DNA from: Priestia megaterium
Lineage (GTDB): Bacteria > Bacillota > Bacilli > Bacillales > Bacillaceae_H
Length of the DNA: 64,000 nt
Assembly: GCF_009497655.1 (NCBI RefSeq)
Contig: NZ_CP023318.1
Location: 1 to 64,000 of the forward strand
Direction: 5' to 3'
The notes beneath the pieces were generated by a model. That model had not been told where the DNA came from, did no database searches, and saw only the letters and a list, made by a program, of their open reading frames with translations. Both the position numbers and the translations under genes were made by a program. Shown piece after piece: positions 24,440 through 31,036 of this stretch (positions are counted from its first letter, which is position 1; every line of letters starts with the position of its first letter).

Positions 24440-24697
24440 TTATGAGTTTATTCTGTTTAGGATTGTTGCTCTATTTGTAGTGAAGAGTATATAATCTTGC
24501 TTCTTAGTTTTAATGAAAATCCGATCAGTCGTACCATATGGAGGACCTATACGGATTGCATCAGCTTGTTTACCGCCATACGTATCGTCTTCCGTAACTT
24601 CAATAATATCTTCTAGTGCAATATTAAATTTAGCAAGTTGCCATTTTATAATTAATTCTTTTTCTGTTTTCTTAACATCAATCCCCACTGTAAACAT
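24440..24697 (-). CDS. SunI/YnzG family protein (bacteriocin-immunity type)
   Basis: An 85-aa protein: [67 protein letters not shown]. These blocks match the SunI/YnzG family, whose member SunI protects Bacillus subtilis against its own bacteriocin sublancin 168; the domain is PH-like. Whereas SunI has an N-terminal membrane anchor, no clear helix is seen here, which is closer to YnzG-like members. ATG 24697 follows GAGGGTG. No bacteriocin gene is visible nearby. Confidence 0.78.
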   Translation of the reverse strand: MFTVGIDVKKTEKELIIKWQLAKFNIALEDIIEVTEDDTYGGKQADAIRIGPPYGTTDRIFIKTKKQDYILFTTNRATILNRINS

Positions 24698-24737
24698 ATA
24701 AACACCCTCTTTTCCCTTATAATTACATTATAACACA

Positions 24738-24787
24738 TATTTAACATATCTATTTTTAGTCTACATAATGTGCGTTCTCGGTAGTAA
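24738..24787 (+). repeat. Dispersed intergenic element, copy
   Basis: CATATTTAACATATCT, then TTAGTCTACATAATGTGCG and TTCTCGGTAG. It matches an inverted half-copy near 2295. Confidence 0.5.
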
Positions 24788-24859
24788 ATAAAAATAGAGT
24801 GTTTATTTACTAAAAATGCTATTATATATAAATTAAGAAATTTACTAGGAGATTATATT

Positions 24860-25288
24860 ATGTTTAAAAAAATCATATCAGTGCTGATTTCTTCTCTATG
24901 TGGTAGCTTAGTAGTTGCTGTAGCAACCTTTGATACTTCATATGAACAAATCACTTTTAATAATTTGATAGCTGGCTTAGTTTTTGGATTAATGTATATT
25001 GTTCCAATTGTTACTGTGTTAGGCATACCATCATCTATTTTGATTGATATCTTAATTAAAAATAGAAATGGGAAATATAAAAAATTAATCGAAATAGCAC
25101 TATACATTATTTTGGGAGTAATAGGTGCAACGATAGTTTCACTTATTATCTCCTTAGATGATGGTACAAACGGCGTAAATTTGTTGGCATTCAAACGTAT
25201 TTGTATTCTTGCTTTAAGTTGTTCTGTTCCCTTCGGGATTTGCTCAATCTTATGGAATTATAGATTGAAAAAGAGTCCTTCACATTAG
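24860..25288 (+). CDS. Multi-pass membrane protein, 142 aa
   Basis: Four predicted membrane helices at about residues 5-22, 35-65, 79-100 and 115-135. FNNLIAGLVFGLMYIVPIVTVLG is the longest conserved-looking stretch, and the tail is basic (NYRLKKSPSH). ATG 24860 follows ACTAGGAGATTAT. A hypothetical-protein family of similar layout occurs in Bacillus, but I cannot name it. A hairpin at 25347 and a dispersed element follow. Confidence 0.6.
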   Translation: MFKKIISVLISSLCGSLVVAVATFDTSYEQITFNNLIAGLVFGLMYIVPIVTVLGIPSSILIDILIKNRNGKYKKLIEIALYIILGVIGATIVSLIISLDDGTNGVNLLAFKRICILALSCSVPFGICSILWNYRLKKSPSH

Positions 25289-25297
25289 ATAGACAGC

Positions 25298-25346
25298 ACG
25301 TATACTCTATACAAGCGTAATTAACATAATCGACATTCTAGGAAAT
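25298..25346 (+). repeat. Dispersed intergenic element, well-preserved copy
   Basis: CGTATACTCTATACAAGCG, then TAATTAACATAATCGAC and ATTCTAGGAAA; the first part is a dyad (GTATAC/ATACA). A perfect terminator stem begins at the next base. Confidence 0.7.
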
Positions 25347-25382
25347 AGCGAAGCCTTAAATAAGTTAATTTAAGGCTTCGCT
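25347..25382. terminator. Perfect 15-bp hairpin
   Basis: AGCGAAGCCTTAAAT and ATTTAAGGCTTCGCT pair around about 6 nt. Confidence 0.75.
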
Positions 25383-25410
25383 TGGGTAGGCTACACTTCT
25401 ATAATCTAAG

Positions 25411-25438
25411 GTGACTAAACTTTGTTTTAGTCACTTTT
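25411..25438. terminator. Terminator between convergent genes
   Basis: GTGACTAAA and TTTAGTCAC pair and T6 follows on the plus strand. It overlaps the end of the 62-aa gene. Confidence 0.65.
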
Positions 25439-25615
25439 TTTATCTAATCTAATGTACATAAATGCAAAAAATAATAGCAATGCAATACTAACAGGGAATA
25501 CAATGTAGGAATTTGTAGACTGGCTTACACTAGATTTTAAGGTGTAACTATAAATGCAATATGCAATTCCAGTAATAGCTATTAATACTTGATATGTTCT
25601 TTTCTTATTAAACAT
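25427..25615 (-). CDS. Two-helix small membrane protein, paralogue of the 1.2-kb gene
   Basis: A 62-aa protein with helices at about residues 8-24 and 38-56. It is collinear with the protein at 1244-1432 and shares KRTYQ, YTLKSSVS, SY-VFPVSIALLLFFAFMYIRLDKKSD. ATG 25615 follows AAAGGAAATATACCT. The promoter region has TATAATTTGGTAAA about 45 bases upstream. Function unknown. Retention of the whole sequence in two distant copies argues that it is a real gene. Confidence 0.65.
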   Translation of the reverse strand: MFNKKRTYQVLIAITGIAYCIYSYTLKSSVSQSTNSYIVFPVSIALLLFFAFMYIRLDKKSD

Positions 25616-25945
25616 AGGTATATTTCCTTTTCATTTACTTTTTTCAAAATTTACCAAATTATATCATATACGTTTTATTAATGAATGACATTGTTTAGAA
25701 ATAGAATTAACTTAATAAAATAAGAAAAAAGCACCTATTTCTAAAATGCTTGCTTTGTATATCTATTAATATACATCCTCTCATATTGGATAAAAAATTC
25801 TTTAGACTAAACATAAATATAACTCCTTTTAACACACTTAAGAAAGATTTATGTATTAACAATAGTAAATTTAAGTATAATTTGGTAAAATGTTACCTTG
25901 AATTGTTCTATTGTACTACAATTTATAATGAAAGGTGGTAAGTGT

Positions 25946-26242
25946 GTGGGTATGGATAATTTATTTACGCTTGGTCTCATTATTGTTGGTTCCTTAGGAA
26001 CAATTGGCCATTATGTGTTAGAAAGCGTAAAAGTTAAATCCGGTAACGGTAATGGCTCTAAATTGTATAACGGAGGCTTATTAATCTCAAAAGAAGAGTT
26101 AAATAATTTTCTAGGCATCAGAAAAAAGGATGTTCAAGATTTTCTTGATCAATTTGAAAAACAGTTAACTATACATAATTTTAATGGTAAAGAGTATTAC
26201 AGTACTGATAATATAAGAGAAGTTATTAATGCTAATAAATAA
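25946..26242 (+). CDS. Membrane-anchored protein with HTH-like C-terminus, 98 aa
   Basis: One N-terminal membrane helix (LFTLGLIIVGSLGTIGHYV) and a soluble tail (LISKEELNNFLGIRKKDVQDFLDQFEKQ, then YYSTDNIREVIN) that resembles helix-turn-helix domains of excisionase/MerR type. GTG 25946 is chosen because AAAGGTGG ends seven bases before; ATG 25952 is close behind. A long perfect terminator follows. The gap from 25616 to here shows only promoter elements. A membrane-bound DNA-binding or adaptor protein is possible. Confidence 0.6.
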   Translation: MGMDNLFTLGLIIVGSLGTIGHYVLESVKVKSGNGNGSKLYNGGLLISKEELNNFLGIRKKDVQDFLDQFEKQLTIHNFNGKEYYSTDNIREVINANK

Positions 26243-26244
26243 AC

Positions 26245-26287
26245 ATAACAAAAAGGTCTTGGACGAGTATCGAGACCTTTTTGTTAT
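26245..26287 (+). terminator. Perfect 15-bp terminator
   Basis: ATAACAAAAAGGTCT and AGACCTTTTTGTTAT pair perfectly around 13 nt. Confidence 0.85.
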
Positions 26288-26330
26288 ATTGTAAACTTAG
26301 AATAGTAAAGAATACCAATTGGTTAAATCC

Positions 26331-26381
26331 AAGTGTATACTCCATACAAAGGTAGTTACCATAATGTACCTTACAGGTAGC
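26331..26381 (+). repeat. Dispersed intergenic element, well-preserved copy
   Basis: AGTGTATACTCCATACAAAG, then TAGTTACCATAATGTACC and TTACAGGTAGC. Confidence 0.7.
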
Positions 26382-26471
26382 AAGAATAAATAGATTTATT
26401 AATCCTACTGGATCATAATATAATTTGTTACAATTAAGGTAATCTAAAGAAAATATATGAGTTGGTGTGTT

Positions 26472-26642
26472 ATGAAAAATATCTATTTCTTATTCAGTGT
26501 AGTAACAGCAGTTTTGATATTAATTGGTTTACGGTATGAGCTACATATCATCAATGATTCTGGATTTCGTATAGTCAGCATTCTGTTACTAATATCTGTT
26601 TTATATTTAAGGTCTGTATTAAAAGTATCTTTCTCTAAATGA
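26472..26642 (+). CDS. 56-aa membrane protein
   Basis: Two helices (IYFLFSVVTAVLILIGL and RIVSILLLISVLYLRSVL) joined by a short hydrophilic loop. ATG 26472 is used; TTGGTG about seven bases upstream is a weak site. Promoter-like TATAATTTG lies about 50 bases further upstream. The opposite strand also has an open frame here, but without a start site. No family is recognised. Confidence 0.45.
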   Translation: MKNIYFLFSVVTAVLILIGLRYELHIINDSGFRIVSILLLISVLYLRSVLKVSFSK

Positions 26643-26654
26643 AAAGTTTGGAAA

Positions 26655-26704
26655 AACGTGTATGTGATATTCAAGAGTAATTAACATGATCACCATCCTA
26701 ATTG
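26655..26704 (+). repeat. Dispersed intergenic element, copy
   Basis: CGTGTATGTGATATTCAAGA, then TAATTAACATGATCACC and ATCCTAATTG. A terminator stem begins four bases later. Confidence 0.65.
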
Positions 26705-26707
26705 TTC

Positions 26708-26741
26708 AAAAAACCTTATCTATTCATAGATAAGGTTTTTT
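26708..26741. terminator. Perfect 16-bp terminator
   Basis: AAAAAACCTTATCTAT and ATAGATAAGGTTTTTT pair perfectly around 2 nt; it overlaps the stop of the next minus-strand gene. Confidence 0.8.
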
Positions 26742-26949
26742 ATTTTCCAACTGAATTTGAATTATTATCTTTTTTAAAATTAAATGAGAACATGATACTC
26801 ATAATTACATAGTAAACAGCAATAATAGCCATAGAGCTAACAATATTTTCTTTCATGTTCTTAAACCAGAACCATAAAACAGAAGCAACAATCCAAACAA
26901 TTGGATAAGTTATAAAATAAACGCGGAATTTTTGCTTCAAATGTTTCAC
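26740..26949 (-). CDS. Small membrane protein, about 69 aa
   Basis: Two helices (VYFITYPIVWIVASVLWFWF and SSMAIIAVYYVIMSIMFSF) and a polar Asn-rich tail. The GTG start at 26949 overlaps the stop of the upstream gene (GTGA); TTG 26940 with AAGGTG six bases upstream is equally likely. The overlap shows a two-gene operon. No family is recognised. Confidence 0.5.
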   Translation of the reverse strand: MKHLKQKFRVYFITYPIVWIVASVLWFWFKNMKENIVSSMAIIAVYYVIMSIMFSFNFKKDNNSNSVGK

Positions 26950-27257
26950 CTTCTTATTTTACTTAGAATACTATAGTACCATCCAACATTAATGATTTTG
27001 ATTAATCTCAGACATATAAGCAAAGCCAACAGTATTAAGGAGATATACATTGTAAGTGTAATAAATACCTTTCCAGGAAACTTGAAAGAGAAAGCATATA
27101 TTGAACAAGATGTAGTAAATACAAGCAGATAACAGGGCATTAAACAAACTTCATAGCTGAAAGCTCTTTGGCTCATTCTTCTAAATAAAAATTCGCAGCT
27201 CACTTTCATAAGAGCAAGATAAAAGAACAGTAGTATACCACTAATTAAAGAAGTCAT
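26946..27257 (-). CDS. Multi-pass membrane protein, about 103 aa
   Basis: Three or four helices: about residues 4-22 (LISGILLFFYLALMKVS), 42-64 and 68-90 (VFITLTMYISLILLALLICL), with Cys-rich segments. ATG 27257 is chosen from GGAGG eleven bases upstream; TTG 27275 is in frame. It is coupled to the 69-aa gene downstream. No family is recognised. Confidence 0.5.
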   Translation of the reverse strand: MTSLISGILLFFYLALMKVSCEFLFRRMSQRAFSYEVCLMPCYLLVFTTSCSIYAFSFKFPGKVFITLTMYISLILLALLICLRLIKIINVGWYYSILSKIRR

Positions 27258-27286
27258 AGGAAACTTGTCCTCCAAAGTTCTTTCTA

Positions 27287-27478
27287 TTAGGTATTGTTTT
27301 CATTCTTATTAACAGCTCTATTATGTTTTTTATCTAATACTATTTTTAAATGGCACATAAATATTAATAAACCACATACAACCATCAACCAACGCATAAA
27401 CCCTTCAAATCCAGAGTTTAAAATGTTTGCTAGAGCTAGTAAAAACCCTGTTAGCATACCAAGATAATTTAAAAACAA
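27287..27478 (-). CDS. Two-helix small membrane protein, paralogue of the 24.1-kb gene
   Basis: About 63 aa, collinear with the protein at 24076-24258 (shared GML-G, ALANI--SGF-GFMRW, CGLLIFMCHLKI-LDKK). TTG 27478 lies seven bases after AAAGGAG; an ATG at 27484 is too close to that site. Upstream, AATGTAATTATAAGG is identical in the two copies, and the dispersed element follows in both, so about 250 bp was duplicated and has diverged. Function unknown. Confidence 0.6.
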   Translation of the reverse strand: MFLNYLGMLTGFLLALANILNSGFEGFMRWLMVVCGLLIFMCHLKIVLDKKHNRAVNKNENNT

Positions 27479-27542
27479 ATGCATTTCTCCTTTCTTTTCT
27501 CTTTCCTTATAATTACATTTCATTAAAGTTTACGTATTAGTT

Positions 27543-27596
27543 CAGAATGTATGTCAAATACAACCATAGTTAACATGATCAATATTTTAGGTACTA
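27543..27596 (+). repeat. Dispersed intergenic element, copy
   Basis: CAGAATGTATGTCAAATACA, then CATAGTTAACATGATC and ATTTTAGGTACT. Confidence 0.65.
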
Positions 27597-27609
27597 AAAG
27601 AGAACCTGA

Positions 27610-27795
27610 TTACTTATCGGTGCTCTTTCTCTTTTTCTTAGGTGTCAATATAAATTCATAGATAAACCAATAAACTAATGGGAATATGATAATCACAATA
27701 AATCCATTTTCAGCTGGAACATATCTATAAATAAAAAACATAATAATTGCAAAGATTAAATAAGCTACCCAAAAACCTTTACCCCTTTTGCTCAT
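27610..27795 (-). CDS. Two-helix membrane protein, 61 aa
   Basis: It begins MSKRGKGFWVAYLIFAIIMF, with a second helix GFIVIIIFPLVYWFIYEFIL and a very basic tail (TPKKKRKSTDK). ATG 27795 follows AGAGGGGGGAAAC; the frame is open to 27843 but without a site. No family is recognised. It is one of the small membrane proteins typical of this region. Confidence 0.55.
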   Translation of the reverse strand: MSKRGKGFWVAYLIFAIIMFFIYRYVPAENGFIVIIIFPLVYWFIYEFILTPKKKRKSTDK

Positions 27796-27874
27796 GTTTC
27801 CCCCCTCTATATAGAAAATAATACCATAAATTCCATCTAACATATTAAAATAGAATTAAAAGGAGTGTTAGAAA

Positions 27875-28129
27875 TTGGTCAAAAAAATAAAAGTGTTATG
27901 TATCAAGAGCTCTTTCAACATAGATTATCCAGATAAAATTGACTTTTTGTGTGGGAAAATATACGATGGACAAATGAATTTCGATGATATTTTAGTAGAA
28001 GACGAATCTAAAGAATTGTGTCTAGTAGGCCAAACAGCTGATGAAGCAGTTAGATTAGGTATTCAACAAAGCAGCAGTGGTAAGTGGGATAACTGGTTTA
28101 CAGAACACTTTAAAATATTATGTGATTAA
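27875..28129 (+). CDS. Hypothetical protein, 84 aa
   Basis: A soluble acidic protein beginning MVKKIKVLCIKSSFNIDYPD and ending WFTEHFKILCD. TTG 27875 follows AAAAGGAGTG at seven bases, a clear site. No family is recognised. It is followed by a dispersed element and a terminator. Confidence 0.55.
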   Translation: MVKKIKVLCIKSSFNIDYPDKIDFLCGKIYDGQMNFDDILVEDESKELCLVGQTADEAVRLGIQQSSSGKWDNWFTEHFKILCD

Positions 28130-28170
28130 TTAAGAAAATTATAAGCGAAATCGTTATTCAAACTATGATT

Positions 28171-28222
28171 TTAATGTATATGGTATACAGAGTTAGTTAC
28201 CATAATCACTCTTCCCGGTACA
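28171..28222 (+). repeat. Dispersed intergenic element, well-preserved copy
   Basis: AATGTATATGGTATACAGAG, then TTAGTTACCATAATCACTC and TTCCCGGTACAC. Confidence 0.7.
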
Positions 28223-28223
28223 C

Positions 28224-28275
28224 AGAAAAAAGAGAACCCTTATGCCCGAAGAGTTCTAAGATGTCCTCTTTTTTC
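28224..28275 (+). terminator. Terminator with long loop
   Basis: GAAAAAAGAG and CTCTTTTTTC pair; an inner AGAACCCTT/AAGAGTTCT partly pairs. Confidence 0.6.
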
Positions 28276-28357
28276 CTTTATGCAGCTTGTTATTCATCCT
28301 TGATTTATCAACGATAATCTGAGGAAACATAAACAGGAAGATGAATAGCATTTAAAT

Positions 28358-28386
28358 AAAAAACCTTAGTTCTTCTAAGGTTTTTT
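28358..28386 (-). terminator. Perfect 12-bp terminator
   Basis: AAAAAACCTTAG and CTAAGGTTTTTT pair around 5 nt, 15 bases past the stop at 28402. Confidence 0.8.
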
Positions 28387-28401
28387 GCTTGTAATTATTT
28401 T

Positions 28402-28689
28402 TTATTTTAAGGAGTCCCCTATAAAAATAGTAGACGAGATAAAAACAAAAATTATAGCTACAACTATGATAAATGGCATTATATATTTAAGTACATTTAA
28501 TTGTTCCTGCTTCTTTTCTTGCTTATTAAATGAAGACCATTCTTTTTTCATCTGCTTTCCACCGAAAACCCATATTCCTAAATAGCCAATACCGGGTATC
28601 AAAGCGAGCGCAGCCCCAATTACTATGACTAAAATTAAAAAGTTGTGAACAACGTCAGTCATACCACTTAAAAAGACGCTCCCAATCAT
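28402..28689 (-). CDS. Membrane protein, 95 aa
   Basis: Two membrane regions: about residues 14-42 (FLILVIVIGAALALIPGIGYLGIWVFGG) and 70-92 (MPFIIVVAIIFVFISSTIFI), separated by a charged KKEWSSFNKQEKKQEQL stretch. ATG 28689 follows AAAGGAGATGAGTGA. It is 20 bases downstream of the HTH gene at 28710 and probably in its operon. No family is recognised. Confidence 0.6.
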   Translation of the reverse strand: MIGSVFLSGMTDVVHNFLILVIVIGAALALIPGIGYLGIWVFGGKQMKKEWSSFNKQEKKQEQLNVLKYIMPFIIVVAIIFVFISSTIFIGDSLK

Positions 28690-28709
28690 TCACTCATCTC
28701 CTTTAAAGA

Positions 28710-28955
28710 TTAATCCTTACTGTTAGGTTCTCCAAACCACTTTATCATGGCTTCTCTACTGATAATCCATTCTTTCCGTTCTCTATCTGGATGGAGAAAA
28801 AATTTAATCAATCCTTCTTCAATCATCTGATTTAACTCTTCTTCTTTTTCTTTATTTAGTTTTGAAGGGCTAAACTTATTTTTTAAGCTATCTCGTCTAA
28901 TCCCCCAAACAAAAGCTGCTTCAATTGGTGTCATGTATTTTTCTATTTCTTTCAC
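28710..28955 (-). CDS. Helix-turn-helix protein, 81 aa
   Basis: The N-terminus (MTPIEAAFVWGIRRDSLKNKF) reads like an excisionase/MerR-type winged helix, and the C-terminus (KEWIISREAMIKWFGEP) like the wing end of such domains. GTG 28955 follows AAAAAGGAGAAC. It is likely a small plasmid regulator. It is in an operon with the membrane protein at 28402. Confidence 0.6.
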   Translation of the reverse strand: MKEIEKYMTPIEAAFVWGIRRDSLKNKFSPSKLNKEKEEELNQMIEEGLIKFFLHPDRERKEWIISREAMIKWFGEPNSKD

Positions 28956-29065
28956 TGTAATGTTCTCCTTTTTATGTTATTCTAAAAAAGAAGAGCAAAA
29001 GGGAATGGTCTAGATTCCCTCTTGCGATATTAACGTTTCACATTGCCCCTTGCTAATGTCCTAAG

Positions 29066-29173
29066 TTAGCGAAGGGTATTTATTTTGTTTCGATTTTCTA
29101 AGAATGCAAGTCTAATCAATTTTTCACGAATTTCTTTACTCAATGTTAACCATTCTTTAGTAGATATCTTCAT
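29066..29173 (-). CDS. 35-aa peptide
   Basis: The peptide begins MKISTKEWLTLSKEIREKL and continues IRLAFLENRNKINTLR: amphipathic, basic, no membrane helix. ATG 29173 follows GGAGGAGATGTTAAT, an excellent site, and a hairpin (CCCTTgCTAA / TTAGcgAAGGG, 29047-29076) spans the stop. No homologue is recognised. Confidence 0.5.
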   Translation of the reverse strand: MKISTKEWLTLSKEIREKLIRLAFLENRNKINTLR

Positions 29174-29209
29174 ATTAACATCTCCTCCATAGTTAGATTC
29201 AAGTATGAT

Positions 29210-29410
29210 TCACTTCGTACACTTTACTATGATCCCTGTCTCGTAGACGTAAATCCATTCAAAACGCCTATTCTCAATTTCAAAGTCCCAAACGTAATGC
29301 TTATCATCTTGCCTATCGATGTAAAACGCTGCTTGATCCTGTTTTTCTTGAGATAGCTTTTCGAACTCTTTCTTTAATTTTCTCATAGCCTTTTTTTCAA
29401 GCTTATTCAT
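29210..29410 (-). CDS. Hypothetical protein, 66 aa
   Basis: It has a basic helical first half (MNKLEKKAMRKLKKEFEKLS) and a beta-looking, aromatic second half (KHYVWDFEIENRRFEWIYVY). ATG 29410 follows GGGGGTGGTAAC. The promoter carries two matching palindromic operators 33 bp apart, so the gene is tightly regulated, probably by a dimeric repressor. The repressor is not identified. Confidence 0.6.
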   Translation of the reverse strand: MNKLEKKAMRKLKKEFEKLSQEKQDQAAFYIDRQDDKHYVWDFEIENRRFEWIYVYETGIIVKCTK

Positions 29411-29423
29411 GTTACCACCCCCA

Positions 29424-29470
29424 ACCCTTATAAGGATATTATACACTTTTTAAATAACCCTTACAAGGGT
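29424..29470 (-). promoter_or_regulatory. Promoter with twin palindromic operators
   Basis: On the minus strand: TTGTAA (29466-29461), 17 bases, TATAAT (29443-29438). ACCCTTACAAGGGT (29457-29470) covers the -35 and ACCCTTATAAGGAT (29424-29437) follows the -10. The operator centres are 33 bp apart, three helical turns. Confidence 0.65.
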
Positions 29471-29508
29471 ATATGGGGAAAAAATAAACATTTTATCAAT
29501 AAAAAAAA

Positions 29509-29543
29509 GCAGTATTCCATGTTAAAAAAACATGGAATACTGC
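29509..29543 (-). terminator. Terminator of the L,D-transpeptidase gene
   Basis: GCAGTATTCCATGTT and AACATGGAATACTGC pair perfectly, and the minus strand continues into T8. Confidence 0.85.
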
Positions 29544-29550
29544 TCAGATA

Positions 29551-30111
29551 TTAATTGTTTTTCATCTTATAGCCTTTGAATTTATAACCGTATACGCTTG
29601 TAAGATCAACGAAGCTTTTATAAGAATACGTAATGGCAACCGGTGTGCCTACTTGAACTTTATCATAAAGCTTTTCGATGTCTGCATTATGCATTCTCAC
29701 GCAACCTTGACTCACGTATTTCCCAATGCTATTTTCATTGTTATTGCCGTGAATACCATACGTATCACCATAAGTGCCATTAGCATTTAACCCTAACCAA
29801 CGTTTCCCTAACGGATTACGAGAATCGCCCCCAGGAATACGTCCTGTATAATAAGGACGGTTTTTAATTTTGTTCACGACTTTAAAAAAGCCAACAGGTG
29901 TTTTATCCCATGTTTTACCCGTTGCTACTGGATCAACAATTTCAATATAGCCATTGTGAAAATAGGCAAGCTTGTTGTAGTACTTGTTAATAATAATCAA
30001 ATCTTGATTCGCTGGCTTACTTGCTGCTTCTGTTTTCCCCTGATTTACTCCACATAATGCGACCATTAATAATGTAAGAACGGTCATTGATTTCATAAAC
30101 ATGTTCTTCAT
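29551..30111 (-). CDS. Secreted L,D-transpeptidase (YkuD domain)
   Basis: A 186-aa protein with a signal peptide (about residues 1-30, KSMTVLTLLMVALCGVNQG... TEAA) and one YkuD catalytic domain: LIIINKYYNKLAYF, VATGKTWDKTPVGFF, PLGKRWLGL, then the active site YGIHGNNNENSIGKYVSQGC-VRM with catalytic His and Cys. The enzymes make 3-3 cross-links in peptidoglycan or attach proteins. There is no LysM domain, unlike YkuD itself. ATG 30111 follows AGAGGAGAG. It is a single gene with its own terminator. Confidence 0.88.
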   Translation of the reverse strand: MKNMFMKSMTVLTLLMVALCGVNQGKTEAASKPANQDLIIINKYYNKLAYFHNGYIEIVDPVATGKTWDKTPVGFFKVVNKIKNRPYYTGRIPGGDSRNPLGKRWLGLNANGTYGDTYGIHGNNNENSIGKYVSQGCVRMHNADIEKLYDKVQVGTPVAITYSYKSFVDLTSVYGYKFKGYKMKNN

Positions 30112-30149
30112 AAAAACTCTCCTCTTTTTTATATTTTTATAAGAAACGA

Positions 30150-30181
30150 AAACAGCACCTTCTAATTAGAAAGTGCTGTTT
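30150..30181. terminator. Hairpin
   Basis: AAACAGCAC and GTGCTGTTT pair, with TTCTAATTAGAA symmetrical inside. It lies in the gap 30112-30370, otherwise featureless. Confidence 0.5.
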
Positions 30182-30370
30182 CGTCACAATTATTTATAAA
30201 TAAAAACCTAGTTAATCGACGATTTTGACATGCAGAGAAACGCTCTCTGACGAAATTAACTTTTGTTTTGCTTATAACTGGCTCATTTGATGCAAATTTC
30301 AACACCTAACAAAAGCGTCATTTCTTTACTCCTACAGATACTTTTTTGGAGCACGAAAAAACAGACCTTG

Positions 30371-31036
30371 CTATCCTGAAGGTCTGCTCTTACTTACTTC
30401 CTTATTAATTTTTTCCGTATGACGACAAGAAGGGAAAGAGGAACAGCCAAAAAAGCGAGCGCCATTCCCATCTCGTACGACTAGATCTTGCCCACATTTT
30501 GGACATTTACGAGGTTCTGGTGTGATATTTTCAAAGATTTCCCGTGCCTTAAAAACGGGATTGACTTCATTAATAAACTTTTGAAGATCCGCCCGATCCA
30601 ATAAAGTCACATCACATGCAGCTGCAAGCTCTTTCGCTTGTTTCGTAAAATAACTATTGGTCACGACCCACGCCTGATTCGCTTTATAATACGCTTTTGC
30701 CCCATACACTTCTTGTACAGCTGAAATACTGACCCGATTTTTAATTCTATATCGTTTAGCTTGAATGACAATTCTTTCTTTGCCTTTCATCACTAAATCA
30801 GCCCCAAAGTCACCAGACTTTTTGGTTACTTGAGGTTTATATCCTAACTGTTGGAAAAGGGCCTGCAAGTAAATTTCGAATTGATAACCATCCATTTTAT
30901 CAATATAGGGCATACCCGATTGAGCTAACTCTTTCATATACCTCCGTTCACGAAGGACACGGTAAGCAAATTGAGAAAGTTTCACTAAAATCATGATAAG
31001 AAAGAGATAAAATACAGCTTGAAACACTTTATCCAT
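30371..31036 (-). CDS. Membrane-anchored Mrr-type restriction nuclease with zinc ribbon
   Basis: A 221-aa protein: an N-terminal membrane helix (about residues 5-22), an Mrr/PD-(D/E)XK domain with MDGYQFEIYLQALFQQLGY, KKSGDFGADLVM and IVIQAKRY (D...QxK catalytic core), and a C-terminal topoisomerase-type zinc ribbon (CPKCGQDLVVRDGNGARFFGCSSFPSCRHT). ATG 31036 overlaps the Toprim gene by 8 bases. Such proteins could act on DNA entering at the membrane. It is the last gene of the transfer cluster. Confidence 0.85.
   Translation of the reverse strand: MDKVFQAVFYLFLIMILVKLSQFAYRVLRERRYMKELAQSGMPYIDKMDGYQFEIYLQALFQQLGYKPQVTKKSGDFGADLVMKGKERIVIQAKRYRIKNRVSISAVQEVYGAKAYYKANQAWVVTNSYFTKQAKELAAACDVTLLDRADLQKFINEVNPVFKAREIFENITPEPRKCPKCGQDLVVRDGNGARFFGCSSFPSCRHTEKINKEVSKSRPSG

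Noticed and set aside
24853-25194. Minus-strand frame opposite the 142-aa membrane protein
   Set aside because: The plus-strand frame has a good ribosome site and membrane-protein pattern; the reverse frame has neither.
25750-25941. 63-codon plus-strand frame
   Set aside because: No ribosome site, odd composition, and it runs into the start region of the gene at 25946.
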